DNA from: Actinomycetes bacterium
Lineage (GTDB): Bacteria; Actinomycetota; Coriobacteriia; Anaerosomatales; JAGXFU01
Direction of reading: 5' to 3'
DNA length: 64,000 nucleotides
Assembly (NCBI GenBank): GCA_024637115.1
Contig: JAGXFU010000012.1
Span: forward strand, 62,001 to 126,000
Shown here: in pieces, positions 17,047-24,866 of the stretch
Layout of the letters: every line of letters begins with the position of its first letter
How positions within the stretch are numbered: the first letter of the stretch is position 1
Position numbers and translations under genes: made by a program
Notes under the pieces: generated by a model
The model's database searches: none
What the model saw: the letters and a program-made list of their open reading frames with translations, nothing else
Told to the model about the DNA's origin: nothing

Positions 17047-19113
17047 TTGGGAGCACCAAGCACTGACAAGGTCCGCAACGTCGTCCTCGTCGGTCACGGC
17101 GGTGCGGGCAAAACGTCACTGGCAGAAGCACTGCTCTATCTGACCGACGCGACCAATCGCCTCGGGAGCGTGGACGAGGAACACAGTAACCTCGACTACG
17201 ATGCCGAGGAGATCAGGCGCAAGTTCTCGATCAATCTCGCGCTCGCGCCTGTGAATCACAAGGGCTTCAAGGTCAACATCATCGATACCCCGGGGTATGC
17301 CGACTTCATTGGCGACGCAATCGCGGGAATGGAAGCTGCGGAGATGGCATTGTTCGTGGTCGACGCAGTCTCAGGCCCGCAGGTGCAGACGGACCAACTC
17401 TGGAAGATCGCCGGAGACATGGGTATCGCCAGGGCCTGCTTCATCAATCGCCTCGACAAAGAGAACGCCGACTTCGAGGGTGCTCTGCAGAAGCTAGTAG
17501 ATGACTATGGTCACCGCATCGGTGCCGTGCAGATCCCGATTGGCAGAGAGCAGGATCTCAAAGGTGTCATCGATATCATTCGCATGAAGGCGTATCTGCA
17601 CGGCGAGGGAACCGAGATCAAAGAGACTGAGATCCCGGAAGAGCTCAAAGCGAAAGCCGAGGAGTGGCGCGAAAAGCTACTCGAACTCGTTGCCGAGGCC
17701 GACGATGAGCTCATGGAGAAGTACCTCGAAGGCGAGAAGCTCTCGCAAGAAGAACTCGAGGCCCTTCTTGACAAGGCCATCGCGCAGAGTATCTTCGTTC
17801 CCGTCTTTGTTGGCTCGGCAACAGGTCTGATCGGCATGAAAGATCTGCTCGACGAGATCATCGCGTTCTTCCCTGAGCCCACTGCACATGGCGCGGTACC
17901 GACCACCGACGGCGAGGCCATGGAGATCAGCACCAGCGGAGAGACGGTTATCTGGGTCTTCAAGACCATGTCGGACCCGTATGTCGGCAGACTCAACTAC
18001 GTCAAGGTCATGAGTGGAACACTCACCCCTAACACGGAGCTCATCGACTCACGCAGTGGACGCAAGGTGCGCGTGGGCCACGTATTCAGGGTTGTCGGCA
18101 AGGAGACCACTGATGTAACGGCGGTTCCCGCCGGCGACATCGCAGTACTCCCCAAGCTCGACGACGTGGTCACGGGTGACACGCTGAGCGCCTCCGGGAA
18201 CGTCGAGTTCGCACCAATCCCCTTCCCCGAGCCCTTGTATCCCGTGTCCATCCTCGCGGCGACCAAAGCCGACGAGGACAAGCTCGGCGGGGCGCTCAAG
18301 ACCATCGTCGACGAGGAGCCCGCATTGCGGCTGAGACGCGATGAGGAGACGCACCAAACCGTGCTTGAAGCACTCGGTGATACAGCCGTCGATGTTGTGT
18401 TGTGTCGCTTGCGCGACCGGTTCCACGTCGAAGCGGAACTCGAAGAGTTGCGCATCCCCTATCGCGAGACGATTCGCCGCACTGCCGAAGCACAGGGTCG
18501 CCACAAGAAGCAGACCGGCGGTTCCGGTCAGTTTGGCGACTGCAAACTGCGACTCGAGCCCAACCATGGCAACGGCTACGAGTTCATCGACGAGATCGTC
18601 GGCGGCAGAATACCGCGTCAGTTCCTTCCTGCGATCGACAAGGGTGTCCAAGAGACGATGACTCATGGCGTTATCGCGGGATACCCTCTGATAGACGTCA
18701 AAGTTGCCGTCTTTGATGGCTCCTACCACGCGGTGGACTCCAACGAGATGGCATTCAGAAATGCCGCCCGCATCGGTTTCAGAGCCGCGGTGGAGAAGGC
18801 TGACCCAGTTCTCCTGGAACCCATTTCGACACTCACGATCACCGTGCCCGACGCCTACTCCGGCGCGGTCATGGGAGACATCAGTTCGATTCGTGGGCGC
18901 ATCCTTGGGATGGACGCACCAGAACCGGGCGTCCAGATCATCAAGGCTCAGGTGCCATACGCCGAGGTCACACACTACTCGCCACACCTGCGTTCGATCA
19001 CGAGCGGTACCGGCTCGTACACGATGTCCATCGACTCCTACGAGCAGGTCCCCGGAGACATCCAGAAGCGTCTCGTCGACCTCTATGAGAAGGAGCGTGC
19101 AGAGGGCCACTAG
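17047..19113 (+). CDS. Elongation factor G-like GTPase (FusA2 type)
   Basis: A 688-residue translational GTPase of the EF-G family. G-motifs are clear: GHGGAGKTSL (G1), DTPGYADF (G3) and NRLDKEN (G4, with Arg for the usual Lys of NKxD). Domains II-V follow, including GKGETT-like substituted regions and the C-terminal IRGRILGMD segment. This variant resembles the second EF-G common in actinobacteria rather than canonical FusA, and it is not next to rpsL/rpsG/tuf. The ATG at 17041 is only two bases from AGGAGG, so the TTG at 17047, with eight-base spacing, is the more likely start. A strong hairpin follows the stop. Confidence 0.9.
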   Translation: MGAPSTDKVRNVVLVGHGGAGKTSLAEALLYLTDATNRLGSVDEEHSNLDYDAEEIRRKFSINLALAPVNHKGFKVNIIDTPGYADFIGDAIAGMEAAEMALFVVDAVSGPQVQTDQLWKIAGDMGIARACFINRLDKENADFEGALQKLVDDYGHRIGAVQIPIGREQDLKGVIDIIRMKAYLHGEGTEIKETEIPEELKAKAEEWREKLLELVAEADDELMEKYLEGEKLSQEELEALLDKAIAQSIFVPVFVGSATGLIGMKDLLDEIIAFFPEPTAHGAVPTTDGEAMEISTSGETVIWVFKTMSDPYVGRLNYVKVMSGTLTPNTELIDSRSGRKVRVGHVFRVVGKETTDVTAVPAGDIAVLPKLDDVVTGDTLSASGNVEFAPIPFPEPLYPVSILAATKADEDKLGGALKTIVDEEPALRLRRDEETHQTVLEALGDTAVDVVLCRLRDRFHVEAELEELRIPYRETIRRTAEAQGRHKKQTGGSGQFGDCKLRLEPNHGNGYEFIDEIVGGRIPRQFLPAIDKGVQETMTHGVIAGYPLIDVKVAVFDGSYHAVDSNEMAFRNAARIGFRAAVEKADPVLLEPISTLTITVPDAYSGAVMGDISSIRGRILGMDAPEPGVQIIKAQVPYAEVTHYSPHLRSITSGTGSYTMSIDSYEQVPGDIQKRLVDLYEKERAEGH

Positions 19114-19152
19114 CAGCCGCCAGACAGAGACTCTGCTAGAAGCAGCAACACA

Positions 19153-19183
19153 AAGGCCGGTCGTCAAAGAGACGACCGGCCTT
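19153..19183. terminator. Bidirectional terminator between fusA2 and tRNA-Arg
   Basis: Stem AAGGCCGGTCGTC / GACGACCGGCCTT with a short AAAGA loop, followed by TTTT on the plus strand and preceded by A-rich sequence that gives T on the minus strand. It fits termination of both convergent units. Confidence 0.88.
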
Positions 19184-19195
19184 TTCGATGTCAGG

Positions 19196-19271
19196 TGGTG
19201 CCCCCTGCAGGATTCGAACCTGCGGCCTTCTGCTCCGGAGGCAGACGCTCTATCCACTGAGCTAAGAGGGC
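19196..19271 (-). tRNA. tRNA-Arg (anticodon CCG)
   Basis: 76 nt including an encoded CCA. The acceptor stem is GCCCTCT / AGGGGGC, the D-arm contains TAGCTCAGTGGATAGAGC, the anticodon stem TCTGC / GCAGA encloses loop CTCCGGA with anticodon CCG (bases 19236-19238, reverse strand), and the T-arm has GGTTCGAATCC. It reads CGG codons. Fold done by eye; all arms close. Confidence 0.96.
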
Positions 19272-19400
19272 GAGTTGCGTGGCAGTGCTTGATGCGCGCC
19301 AACGCAGAGTATCATACCGCCGAATCTTGAGACCACGCCACGCGCCAAACCATTCGGTGGGCTATTCTTACAGCACTATTCATGAAAGGAAGGTGCCCCG

Positions 19401-20312
19401 GTGGGCGACATGCAAACGCTCGTCATTGCAAATCCGGCAGCAAAACATGGCGAGTCAGCCCAACTCCTGCCCGCCATCGAACAGTTGCTCCAAAACCTTT
19501 CCCATAACACGGTACACACCGAATCGATGGGCCATGCAACCGAATTGGCCGAACACGCTGGTGACTACGATCTCGTTGTCGCGTGTGGAGGTGACGGCAC
19601 CGTTCACGAGGTACTCAATGGCCTCATGCGGATACCAAAGAGCGAGCGTCCGGCTCTTGGAGTTCTGCCCACCGGCTCCGGCAACGACACGCGACGAACC
19701 CTCGGCATCCCGGCAGATCTCACCCAGGCCGCACTGCTCCTGGGAACTGGCGAACGAAAGTGCTTTGATGTCGGGGTCTGCAATGGCATCTACTTCAACA
19801 ATAGTTTCGCGGCCGGGCTCGACGCCAAGGTCACAGCGAAGGCAGTAGAATACAAAGTCACCACGAAACGCTCGGGGCTATGGCTCTACCTGACCGCGCT
19901 GCTTCATGTACTCTTCCATGAGCTCGACAGTTTCGATCTGAGAATCAACTTTGATGGCGGCCCACAGGAATCGCACGACACCCTCATCGTTGCGGTTACA
20001 CACGGTCGCACATACGGCGGCGGCTTCGTCATCACCCCCGACGCGCTACCTGACGACGGCCTGTTCGACGTATGCATGATCGATCCGTTCTCGCTTCCTG
20101 AGGCGCTTGTGCGTCTCCCCTTCCTCATAGTCGGTAAGCACACTCGAATGAAACCCGTGCACATGAGTCGGCATACATCTGTGACTATCGAGTGCGACTC
20201 TCCTATGCCCGCTCAGATCGATGGCGAGGTGCTCCTTGATAGACGCTACGAAATCATGATGCTGCCAGGAGCAATCGAATGCGTCGTTCCGAGAGGAACA
20301 CGACGTGACTGA
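19401..20312 (+). CDS. Diacylglycerol kinase family lipid kinase (DagK/YegS-like), first copy
   Basis: A 303-residue soluble lipid kinase. The catalytic motif GGDGTVHEVLNGLM and the substrate/nucleotide loop PTGSGNDTRRTLGI are typical of the DAGKc family. It likely phosphorylates diacylglycerol or a related lipid. The GTG start at 19401 is seven bases after GGAAGG. It overlaps plsY by eight bases, so a phospholipid-synthesis role (recycling diacylglycerol to phosphatidic acid) is plausible. A second family member lies at 57.4 kb. Confidence 0.9.
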   Translation: MGDMQTLVIANPAAKHGESAQLLPAIEQLLQNLSHNTVHTESMGHATELAEHAGDYDLVVACGGDGTVHEVLNGLMRIPKSERPALGVLPTGSGNDTRRTLGIPADLTQAALLLGTGERKCFDVGVCNGIYFNNSFAAGLDAKVTAKAVEYKVTTKRSGLWLYLTALLHVLFHELDSFDLRINFDGGPQESHDTLIVAVTHGRTYGGGFVITPDALPDDGLFDVCMIDPFSLPEALVRLPFLIVGKHTRMKPVHMSRHTSVTIECDSPMPAQIDGEVLLDRRYEIMMLPGAIECVVPRGTRRD

Positions 20313-21009
20313 CAACGGGTTCGCGATGATCGCCAGTGCCCTGTTGCTGGGATACCTGGTCGGCTCGATCCCATGGGCGTACATCATCGTACGACTCGTT
20401 GTGGACGAAGACATCACACAGCATGGCACCGGCAACGTCGGCGCAATGAACGTTCGCAGGTCCACAGGATCCTGGCGATGGTTCGTGGTCGCTATGCTTG
20501 CCGACGGCATTGTCAAAGGATTCATCCCGGTGGCCGTTGCAAAGGTATATGTCGGCGGTTTCGATCCAGCCCACCTACTGACCCCCATGGGGATGCTCAT
20601 GGCCGACAGGGCGGTGTACGCCTATGTCGCACAAGCAGCATTGGCCGGAGCGGTACTTGGCCACAACTATTCTGTGTGGATGGCCTTCATCAAACGAAGG
20701 TTCTCTCGTACCGGAAAGGGTCTGGCAACGGGCGGAGGAGCGCTGCTTGCATACGACTGGCGCTACTTCATTGCAGTGGTGATCGTGGGACTCGCGGTCA
20801 TCGCACTCACCAAGTACATGTTGGCCGGTCAAGTGGCTGCTGCCGTCACGCTTCCCGTCACGGCATTCGCACTGCAGTCACCAGACTGGGTGTTCGCACT
20901 CGCGATGGGAATTGTAGTCTACGCTGCGCATCATCGCCGCTTCATCGGAATGCTTAAGGGCAACGAACCCCGACTGTACGTCAACGACCGAATGGGTCCA
21001 CGCGGCTGA
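20305..21009 (+). CDS. plsY: Glycerol-3-phosphate acyltransferase PlsY-like
   Basis: A 234-residue polytopic membrane enzyme that transfers an acyl group from acyl-phosphate to glycerol-3-phosphate, the first step in phospholipid synthesis. Family motifs visible are GYLVGSIPWAYII, the glycine-rich HGTGNVGAMNVRR, LGHNYSVWMAF and RTGKGLATGGGALL. It overlaps the upstream lipid kinase by eight bases. The substitution VRR for the common NVLRT sequence is a mild departure from typical PlsY. Confidence 0.88.
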   Translation: MTDNGFAMIASALLLGYLVGSIPWAYIIVRLVVDEDITQHGTGNVGAMNVRRSTGSWRWFVVAMLADGIVKGFIPVAVAKVYVGGFDPAHLLTPMGMLMADRAVYAYVAQAALAGAVLGHNYSVWMAFIKRRFSRTGKGLATGGGALLAYDWRYFIAVVIVGLAVIALTKYMLAGQVAAAVTLPVTAFALQSPDWVFALAMGIVVYAAHHRRFIGMLKGNEPRLYVNDRMGPRG

Positions 21010-21030
21010 GTTCCGATCGGAATGCGAACA

Positions 21031-21050
21031 GGCCGGTCACGTGACCGGCC
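21031..21050. terminator. Perfect palindrome between plsY and ferredoxin gene
   Basis: GGCCGGTCAC immediately followed by its reverse complement GTGACCGGCC. It lies 22 bases after plsY and 34 bases after the convergent ferredoxin gene. It has no T-run, so it is a likely but not proven shared transcription end. Confidence 0.5.
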
Positions 21051-21083
21051 CGAATACGCCAACACATCTCTCGACTGAGAGAC

Positions 21084-21260
21084 TTAGTCCATCGTGATTG
21101 CTTCGCTCGGACACGCGTCCACGCAAATGCCACACTCGGTGCAATCGTCGGGACGGGCGAGCACGGCGACATCGCCAAGGTCGTAGCATGACTCGGGGCA
21201 CTCATCGACACAGATGCCACAGGCGGTGCACAGATCTTTGCTTACTACAGGCACTGACAT
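21084..21260 (-). CDS. Small 2[4Fe-4S] ferredoxin
   Basis: A 58-residue bacterial ferredoxin with two complete cluster motifs, CTACGICVDECPESC and CTECGICVDACPSEA. It is a candidate soluble electron carrier for Rnf and other ferredoxin enzymes in the cell. The ATG at 21260 has AAGGAGAGG upstream; the longer open frame to 21308 has no support. It lies 105 bases after the bshC-like gene and may be its own transcript. Confidence 0.94.
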   Translation of the reverse strand: MSVPVVSKDLCTACGICVDECPESCYDLGDVAVLARPDDCTECGICVDACPSEAITMD

Positions 21261-21365
21261 GTGTGTTTCCTCTCCTTGGATCCTCACGTGACCCCGTAGG
21301 GTTGGCACATAATAACACGCTCCGAGCGAAGCTACGATTCATTCTGCTACAGGCTTGGCTCACCA

Positions 21366-22937
21366 CTAGCGAACCTTGTCTTGCACCTCCAGCGGGCTCC
21401 ACAGACAGTACGGGTATGTTCGATCCGTGAGCACTTCCGTTGCGGCCAACTGTCCTTCGAGTTGCGACAGCAGGCTGCGAAGCTCCTGAGCCAGGGGACT
21501 GAGCAATTCGGCAAGCTCCGCGTTCACCTCACGGATTGCAAGGCCGATCGACTTCTTGTCAGCATCAGCGGACTGAATAGCATCAACCAAGCGCGCCTTC
21601 TCTCCAGCGAGCAACGTAGCCCGCTCACGCTCGACCGACGAATCAAAATCAACTTCACCGAGAAGATCATCAGGGTTGTGCTCGAGTCGATGAAGTTGAG
21701 ACCGTACGTCTGCCACTTCCTGATCGGTGACGATATGCGCCCCGAGCGGCAGGTACATGGTCATGGAGGCAACAACATACGGAGGCGGTTCGATATCAAA
21801 GAACTCACGAATGACCTCATCGCTCACCGCATCGTAGCGTCCCCCGCCTACGCCGTGAATGAATAGGTCGCCAAGAACGAGCCGCGCGAACACAGTGAGA
21901 GTCAGCGCCCGGGGAGCCAACAAGGGGCCGCTCGACAGGACGGACATGAGTGCATCACACGAGGCAGGCACGGTGATAAGAGAGACATCCGCCGAACGCA
22001 ACTCGATATTCTCACCAGCGCGACGCATCTCAACGGGCTCACGCGAACTATCCGTGATATTCCAAAGAGGGACTTCAATCCACTCGTCCCCTATCAGCAG
22101 GTCCGGAAACGGCTGAGCCGATGACCTTGTCTTGTTCGCCGCACGATAGCGTCCGAGTACCGCATTGTGAATCTCGGCAAATCTTCGTGCGTCAAGCATG
22201 AGATGCGCCACGAATCGTAGGTACGCCTCGGTCTGCGCCATACGGGACACCGGCATCTCCAGATAGTGAGTCCCTGCCTCCGACTCATAGAGACGACGAA
22301 CACGTGTGAGCAGGTCCGCCAGGTTGCGAGCCGTAGGCCTCTGATCTCTGAGGTGCCCGCAGAAGAGTTTGAAGTGTCTTGCGAGGGCCGGGGCGGTGAG
22401 GGACGACAACATGGTCGCTCCTGCTTCACAGAACTCCTCGATTGCCGCCGCTGTGGGAACGGGGGTCGTTGCAAATACCTTCCCCTCCTCGGCAACTGAG
22501 AGATGCGCGGAGCACCGACGTACTTCAGGAGACATGCAGGGAGCCGTCAGTCCCACCGCGTCGAAGGTGTCGGTATCGACAACAAGGTCGATGCCTACTC
22601 CCCCGCTGTCCGAAGCAAGGGCGTCAAGCAGGAAGTACTTGACCCAGACTCCGGGGTGAAAGATCTCCGGTTGATGCCCCGTAATAAGGAGCAGCTCGGG
22701 GTTGAGGTCAACCTCACCAAGATCGAGACCGAATGAGTCGGTGTAGGCCAAGGCCTCAGCAACGATCTGACGCCGGGCATCGCGCCGCAGGCGCCCAAGA
22801 GCGACACCGGCGATCTCAACGGTCTCATCGCGCAAGCGCGCCGACGTCTCCTCTGCGAGCTCGAGCCACTGAGCAACAGGTGGGCGTGCGAGGAGTTCTC
22901 CGTGACCGTGCGGTAGGACAGGTCGTGAATGAACCAT
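21366..22937 (-). CDS. BshC-like protein (putative cysteine-adding enzyme of bacillithiol-type thiol synthesis)
   Basis: A 523-residue protein with the glycine/glutamine segment LLLITGHQPEIFHPGVWVKYF, corresponding to the TGQQ region of BshC, and a C-terminal helical coiled-coil part (about 430-510) as in that family. BshC is thought to join cysteine to glucosaminyl-malate. The ATG at 22937 follows AGGAGG. It is ten bases after a BshB-like deacetylase, which supports a thiol role, but BshA (the glycosyltransferase that makes the precursor) is not in this window and the sequence is divergent, so the product could be a different low-molecular-weight thiol. Confidence 0.65.
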   Translation of the reverse strand: MVHSRPVLPHGHGELLARPPVAQWLELAEETSARLRDETVEIAGVALGRLRRDARRQIVAEALAYTDSFGLDLGEVDLNPELLLITGHQPEIFHPGVWVKYFLLDALASDSGGVGIDLVVDTDTFDAVGLTAPCMSPEVRRCSAHLSVAEEGKVFATTPVPTAAAIEEFCEAGATMLSSLTAPALARHFKLFCGHLRDQRPTARNLADLLTRVRRLYESEAGTHYLEMPVSRMAQTEAYLRFVAHLMLDARRFAEIHNAVLGRYRAANKTRSSAQPFPDLLIGDEWIEVPLWNITDSSREPVEMRRAGENIELRSADVSLITVPASCDALMSVLSSGPLLAPRALTLTVFARLVLGDLFIHGVGGGRYDAVSDEVIREFFDIEPPPYVVASMTMYLPLGAHIVTDQEVADVRSQLHRLEHNPDDLLGEVDFDSSVERERATLLAGEKARLVDAIQSADADKKSIGLAIREVNAELAELLSPLAQELRSLLSQLEGQLAATEVLTDRTYPYCLWSPLEVQDKVR

Positions 22938-22946
22938 CACAACCTC

Positions 22947-23627
22947 CTACAACAGATCTTCTGGCCGCTTGAGAGCAACCGGTTCGAGTGAAAAGAATGG
23001 CTCGCCAGACTCAATGCGTCCAACTCCACCCCACATGCGAGCAGCTTCGCGCATCATCGCAACGACTCCGCTGTTCGACGGATTCAAAGCGAACTGAGAT
23101 TCATATTGATCCAATGCCTTGATCTTGGTCGGCAGGTCTTCAGATATGTCCACGATGAACGACGGGGAGCGAACAACACTCATGTGCACTGCCATGTAGT
23201 GATAGACACGCGCGGGGAAATGGGGCTCTCCTCGCATCTCGGTCTTGGTGAATTTGCTGTAGAAGCGGGCGGCAACGGCGATGCGGGACGCAGCAATGTG
23301 GTCGGGGTGCGCATCTTCAGGATACGGAACGAAAAGCGTTCGGGGTCGAAGTTCACGGAGGACCTCGGCCAGAGCGGTTCGCGCCTCGACGCTGTCAAAC
23401 AGGTATCGATTCGGAAGATTCAAAGTGATGCGCTCGACGCCGAGCACGTCGGCCGCGCGCGAGGCTTCTACCAGTCGAGTCTCGTGCGTGCCGTGTGGGG
23501 TCGGTTCGCCATCGGTCAGATCAACGATCGCAACAGACAGCCCACGGCGCACGAGCCCAGCGACCGTGCCTCCCATGCCGATCTCCACGTCATCGGGATG
23601 TGCCCCAATGCAGACGATATCAGCCAC
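22947..23627 (-). CDS. PIG-L/BshB1-like deacetylase
   Basis: A 226-residue zinc-dependent N-acetylglucosaminyl deacetylase of the LmbE/PIG-L family. The metal motif GAHPDDVEIGMGG is at the N-terminus and the second metal region is DAHPDHIAASRIA. BshB1 and MshB remove the acetyl group from GlcNAc-malate or GlcNAc-inositol. The GTG at 23627 has a GGGGAGGG site at good spacing and overlaps the glycosyltransferase end by eight bases. With the bshC-like neighbour, bacillithiol synthesis is the better guess than mycothiol. Confidence 0.85.
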   Translation of the reverse strand: MADIVCIGAHPDDVEIGMGGTVAGLVRRGLSVAIVDLTDGEPTPHGTHETRLVEASRAADVLGVERITLNLPNRYLFDSVEARTALAEVLRELRPRTLFVPYPEDAHPDHIAASRIAVAARFYSKFTKTEMRGEPHFPARVYHYMAVHMSVVRSPSFIVDISEDLPTKIKALDQYESQFALNPSNSGVVAMMREAARMWGGVGRIESGEPFFSLEPVALKRPEDLL

Positions 23628-24342
23628 GGTGTCCCTCCCCGCAAGGCTCAGGATGTTCAACTGCGTCGCGCCACACGCTCATGTAGTACGCATAACGTCG
23701 TTCAGGATCATCGAGATCCACACCAAACGAGCGATCGTGATCCGAGTAGATTCGCTCCACGGGGATCTCGCGAACCAGAAGTCCTGCGTGGAACGCCTTG
23801 GCCCACAGCTCAAGCGGCATAGCGTACCCGGGCTCGCACAACTCGAATGCGTTGAGAGCCGGCAGTCGATACGCCTTGAATCCGCAGAATGCGTCGGTGA
23901 GCTGCCAGTTTGTGACACGATTGATCTCGGCTGTGACCCTCTTGTTGACTTCTTGCCGTGTGGGAGGAGCTGCGCCGACCACGGCGCTCTCAGGCAGATA
24001 TCGACTGCCCGAGATGATGTCGCCTCCCAAGGCGAGGGCTGCGAGAAACTGCGGGATGTGCCGTGGCTCATGCTGTCCGTCACAGTCCATCGTGACTACC
24101 TGCTCGATGCCTCGTGCACGGGCAACAGCAAACCCCTCGGCAAGTGCGCGTCCGTAGCCAAGATTATGCGGGTGCTCGATCGCGGTGACATCGTCTCGAT
24201 TGGCGAGAACCGCATTCGTTCCATCGGTGGATCCATCGTTGACCACGAGAATCTCCCCGTCGAACATATCCCTGACGGCATCAAGCACGTCCGCGATGGT
24301 ACCTGCTTCGTTGTAGACAGGCATAAGAACCGCACTGGACAT
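23620..24342 (-). CDS. Family 2 glycosyltransferase
   Basis: A 240-residue GT-A enzyme. The nucleotide-sugar region MPVYNEAGTIADVLDA, VVNDGSTDGT and the metal-binding MDCDGQHEP (DxD) are present, followed by ISGSRYL, resembling dolichyl-phosphate mannose synthase-like enzymes. There is no membrane segment. It starts four bases after the OsmC gene and overlaps the deacetylase gene by eight bases. It is not BshA, which is a GT4-type enzyme. The acceptor is unknown. Confidence 0.88.
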   Translation of the reverse strand: MSSAVLMPVYNEAGTIADVLDAVRDMFDGEILVVNDGSTDGTNAVLANRDDVTAIEHPHNLGYGRALAEGFAVARARGIEQVVTMDCDGQHEPRHIPQFLAALALGGDIISGSRYLPESAVVGAAPPTRQEVNKRVTAEINRVTNWQLTDAFCGFKAYRLPALNAFELCEPGYAMPLELWAKAFHAGLLVREIPVERIYSDHDRSFGVDLDDPERRYAYYMSVWRDAVEHPEPCGEGHRG

Positions 24343-24346
24343 CGCG

Positions 24347-24784
24347 CTATCCGAGCCCGGCGGAGATCTCACGCACCTCAAACGAGGTGGTGACCGTAAC
24401 CTGCTCCCCGAGCATTCCTTTGACCGAACAGTATTTTTCTTCTGAGAGCTCGATCGCACGGGCCACGGCCTGATCGGTCACCGCTACTCCCGTAACCACG
24501 TAGTGCACGTTGATGTCTGTATATATCTTTGGAAAATCATCCTCGCGCTGGGTTCCTTCAACGAGGATCTCGAAGTCGCGCACATCCATGCGCTTCTTCT
24601 CCAAGACCGAGATCACGTCCATGCCCGTACAACCGGCAAGCGCATACAACACGAGCTCGAGTGGACGAGCGCCTGTGCCTTCGCCTTTGTACGAGGAACT
24701 CGCATCCATTACGACACCGTGACCGGCCTCATCCCAGCCAACGAATTGCCGGTTACTACCCCATCGCACGCGTACCGTGTCCAT
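24347..24784 (-). CDS. OsmC family peroxide-reducing protein
   Basis: A 145-residue protein with the two redox cysteines of OsmC/Ohr proteins, in ALAGCTGMDV and EEKYCSVKGML. The family reduces organic peroxides or acts on thiol compounds. The ATG at 24784 has AAAGGAA. Its place at the head of a unit with GT2, BshB-like and BshC-like genes supports a thiol/oxidant defence group. Confidence 0.9.
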   Translation of the reverse strand: MDTVRVRWGSNRQFVGWDEAGHGVVMDASSSYKGEGTGARPLELVLYALAGCTGMDVISVLEKKRMDVRDFEILVEGTQREDDFPKIYTDINVHYVVTGVAVTDQAVARAIELSEEKYCSVKGMLGEQVTVTTSFEVREISAGLG

Positions 24785-24866
24785 CCGTGATTCCTTTCGA
24801 GTGAAATAGATACCTATCGATGAAGTCCGTACCTTCATCGACTGGTTCGTTCATATGTACCCGAGA

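Noticed and set aside
17041-19113. Tetracycline resistance protein (TetM-like)
   Set aside because: The sequence fits the FusA2-type EF-G with normal G-motifs; nothing points specifically to TetM.
18049-19302. 417-codon open frame on the minus strand over fusA2 and the tRNA
   Set aside because: It is antisense to a strongly supported EF-G gene, crosses the terminator and tRNA, and its product has no domain features; a by-product of codon bias.
23620-24342. BshA glycosyltransferase
   Set aside because: It is a GT2 (GT-A, DxD) enzyme of dolichyl-phosphate-mannose-synthase type, not a GT4 enzyme as BshA is.
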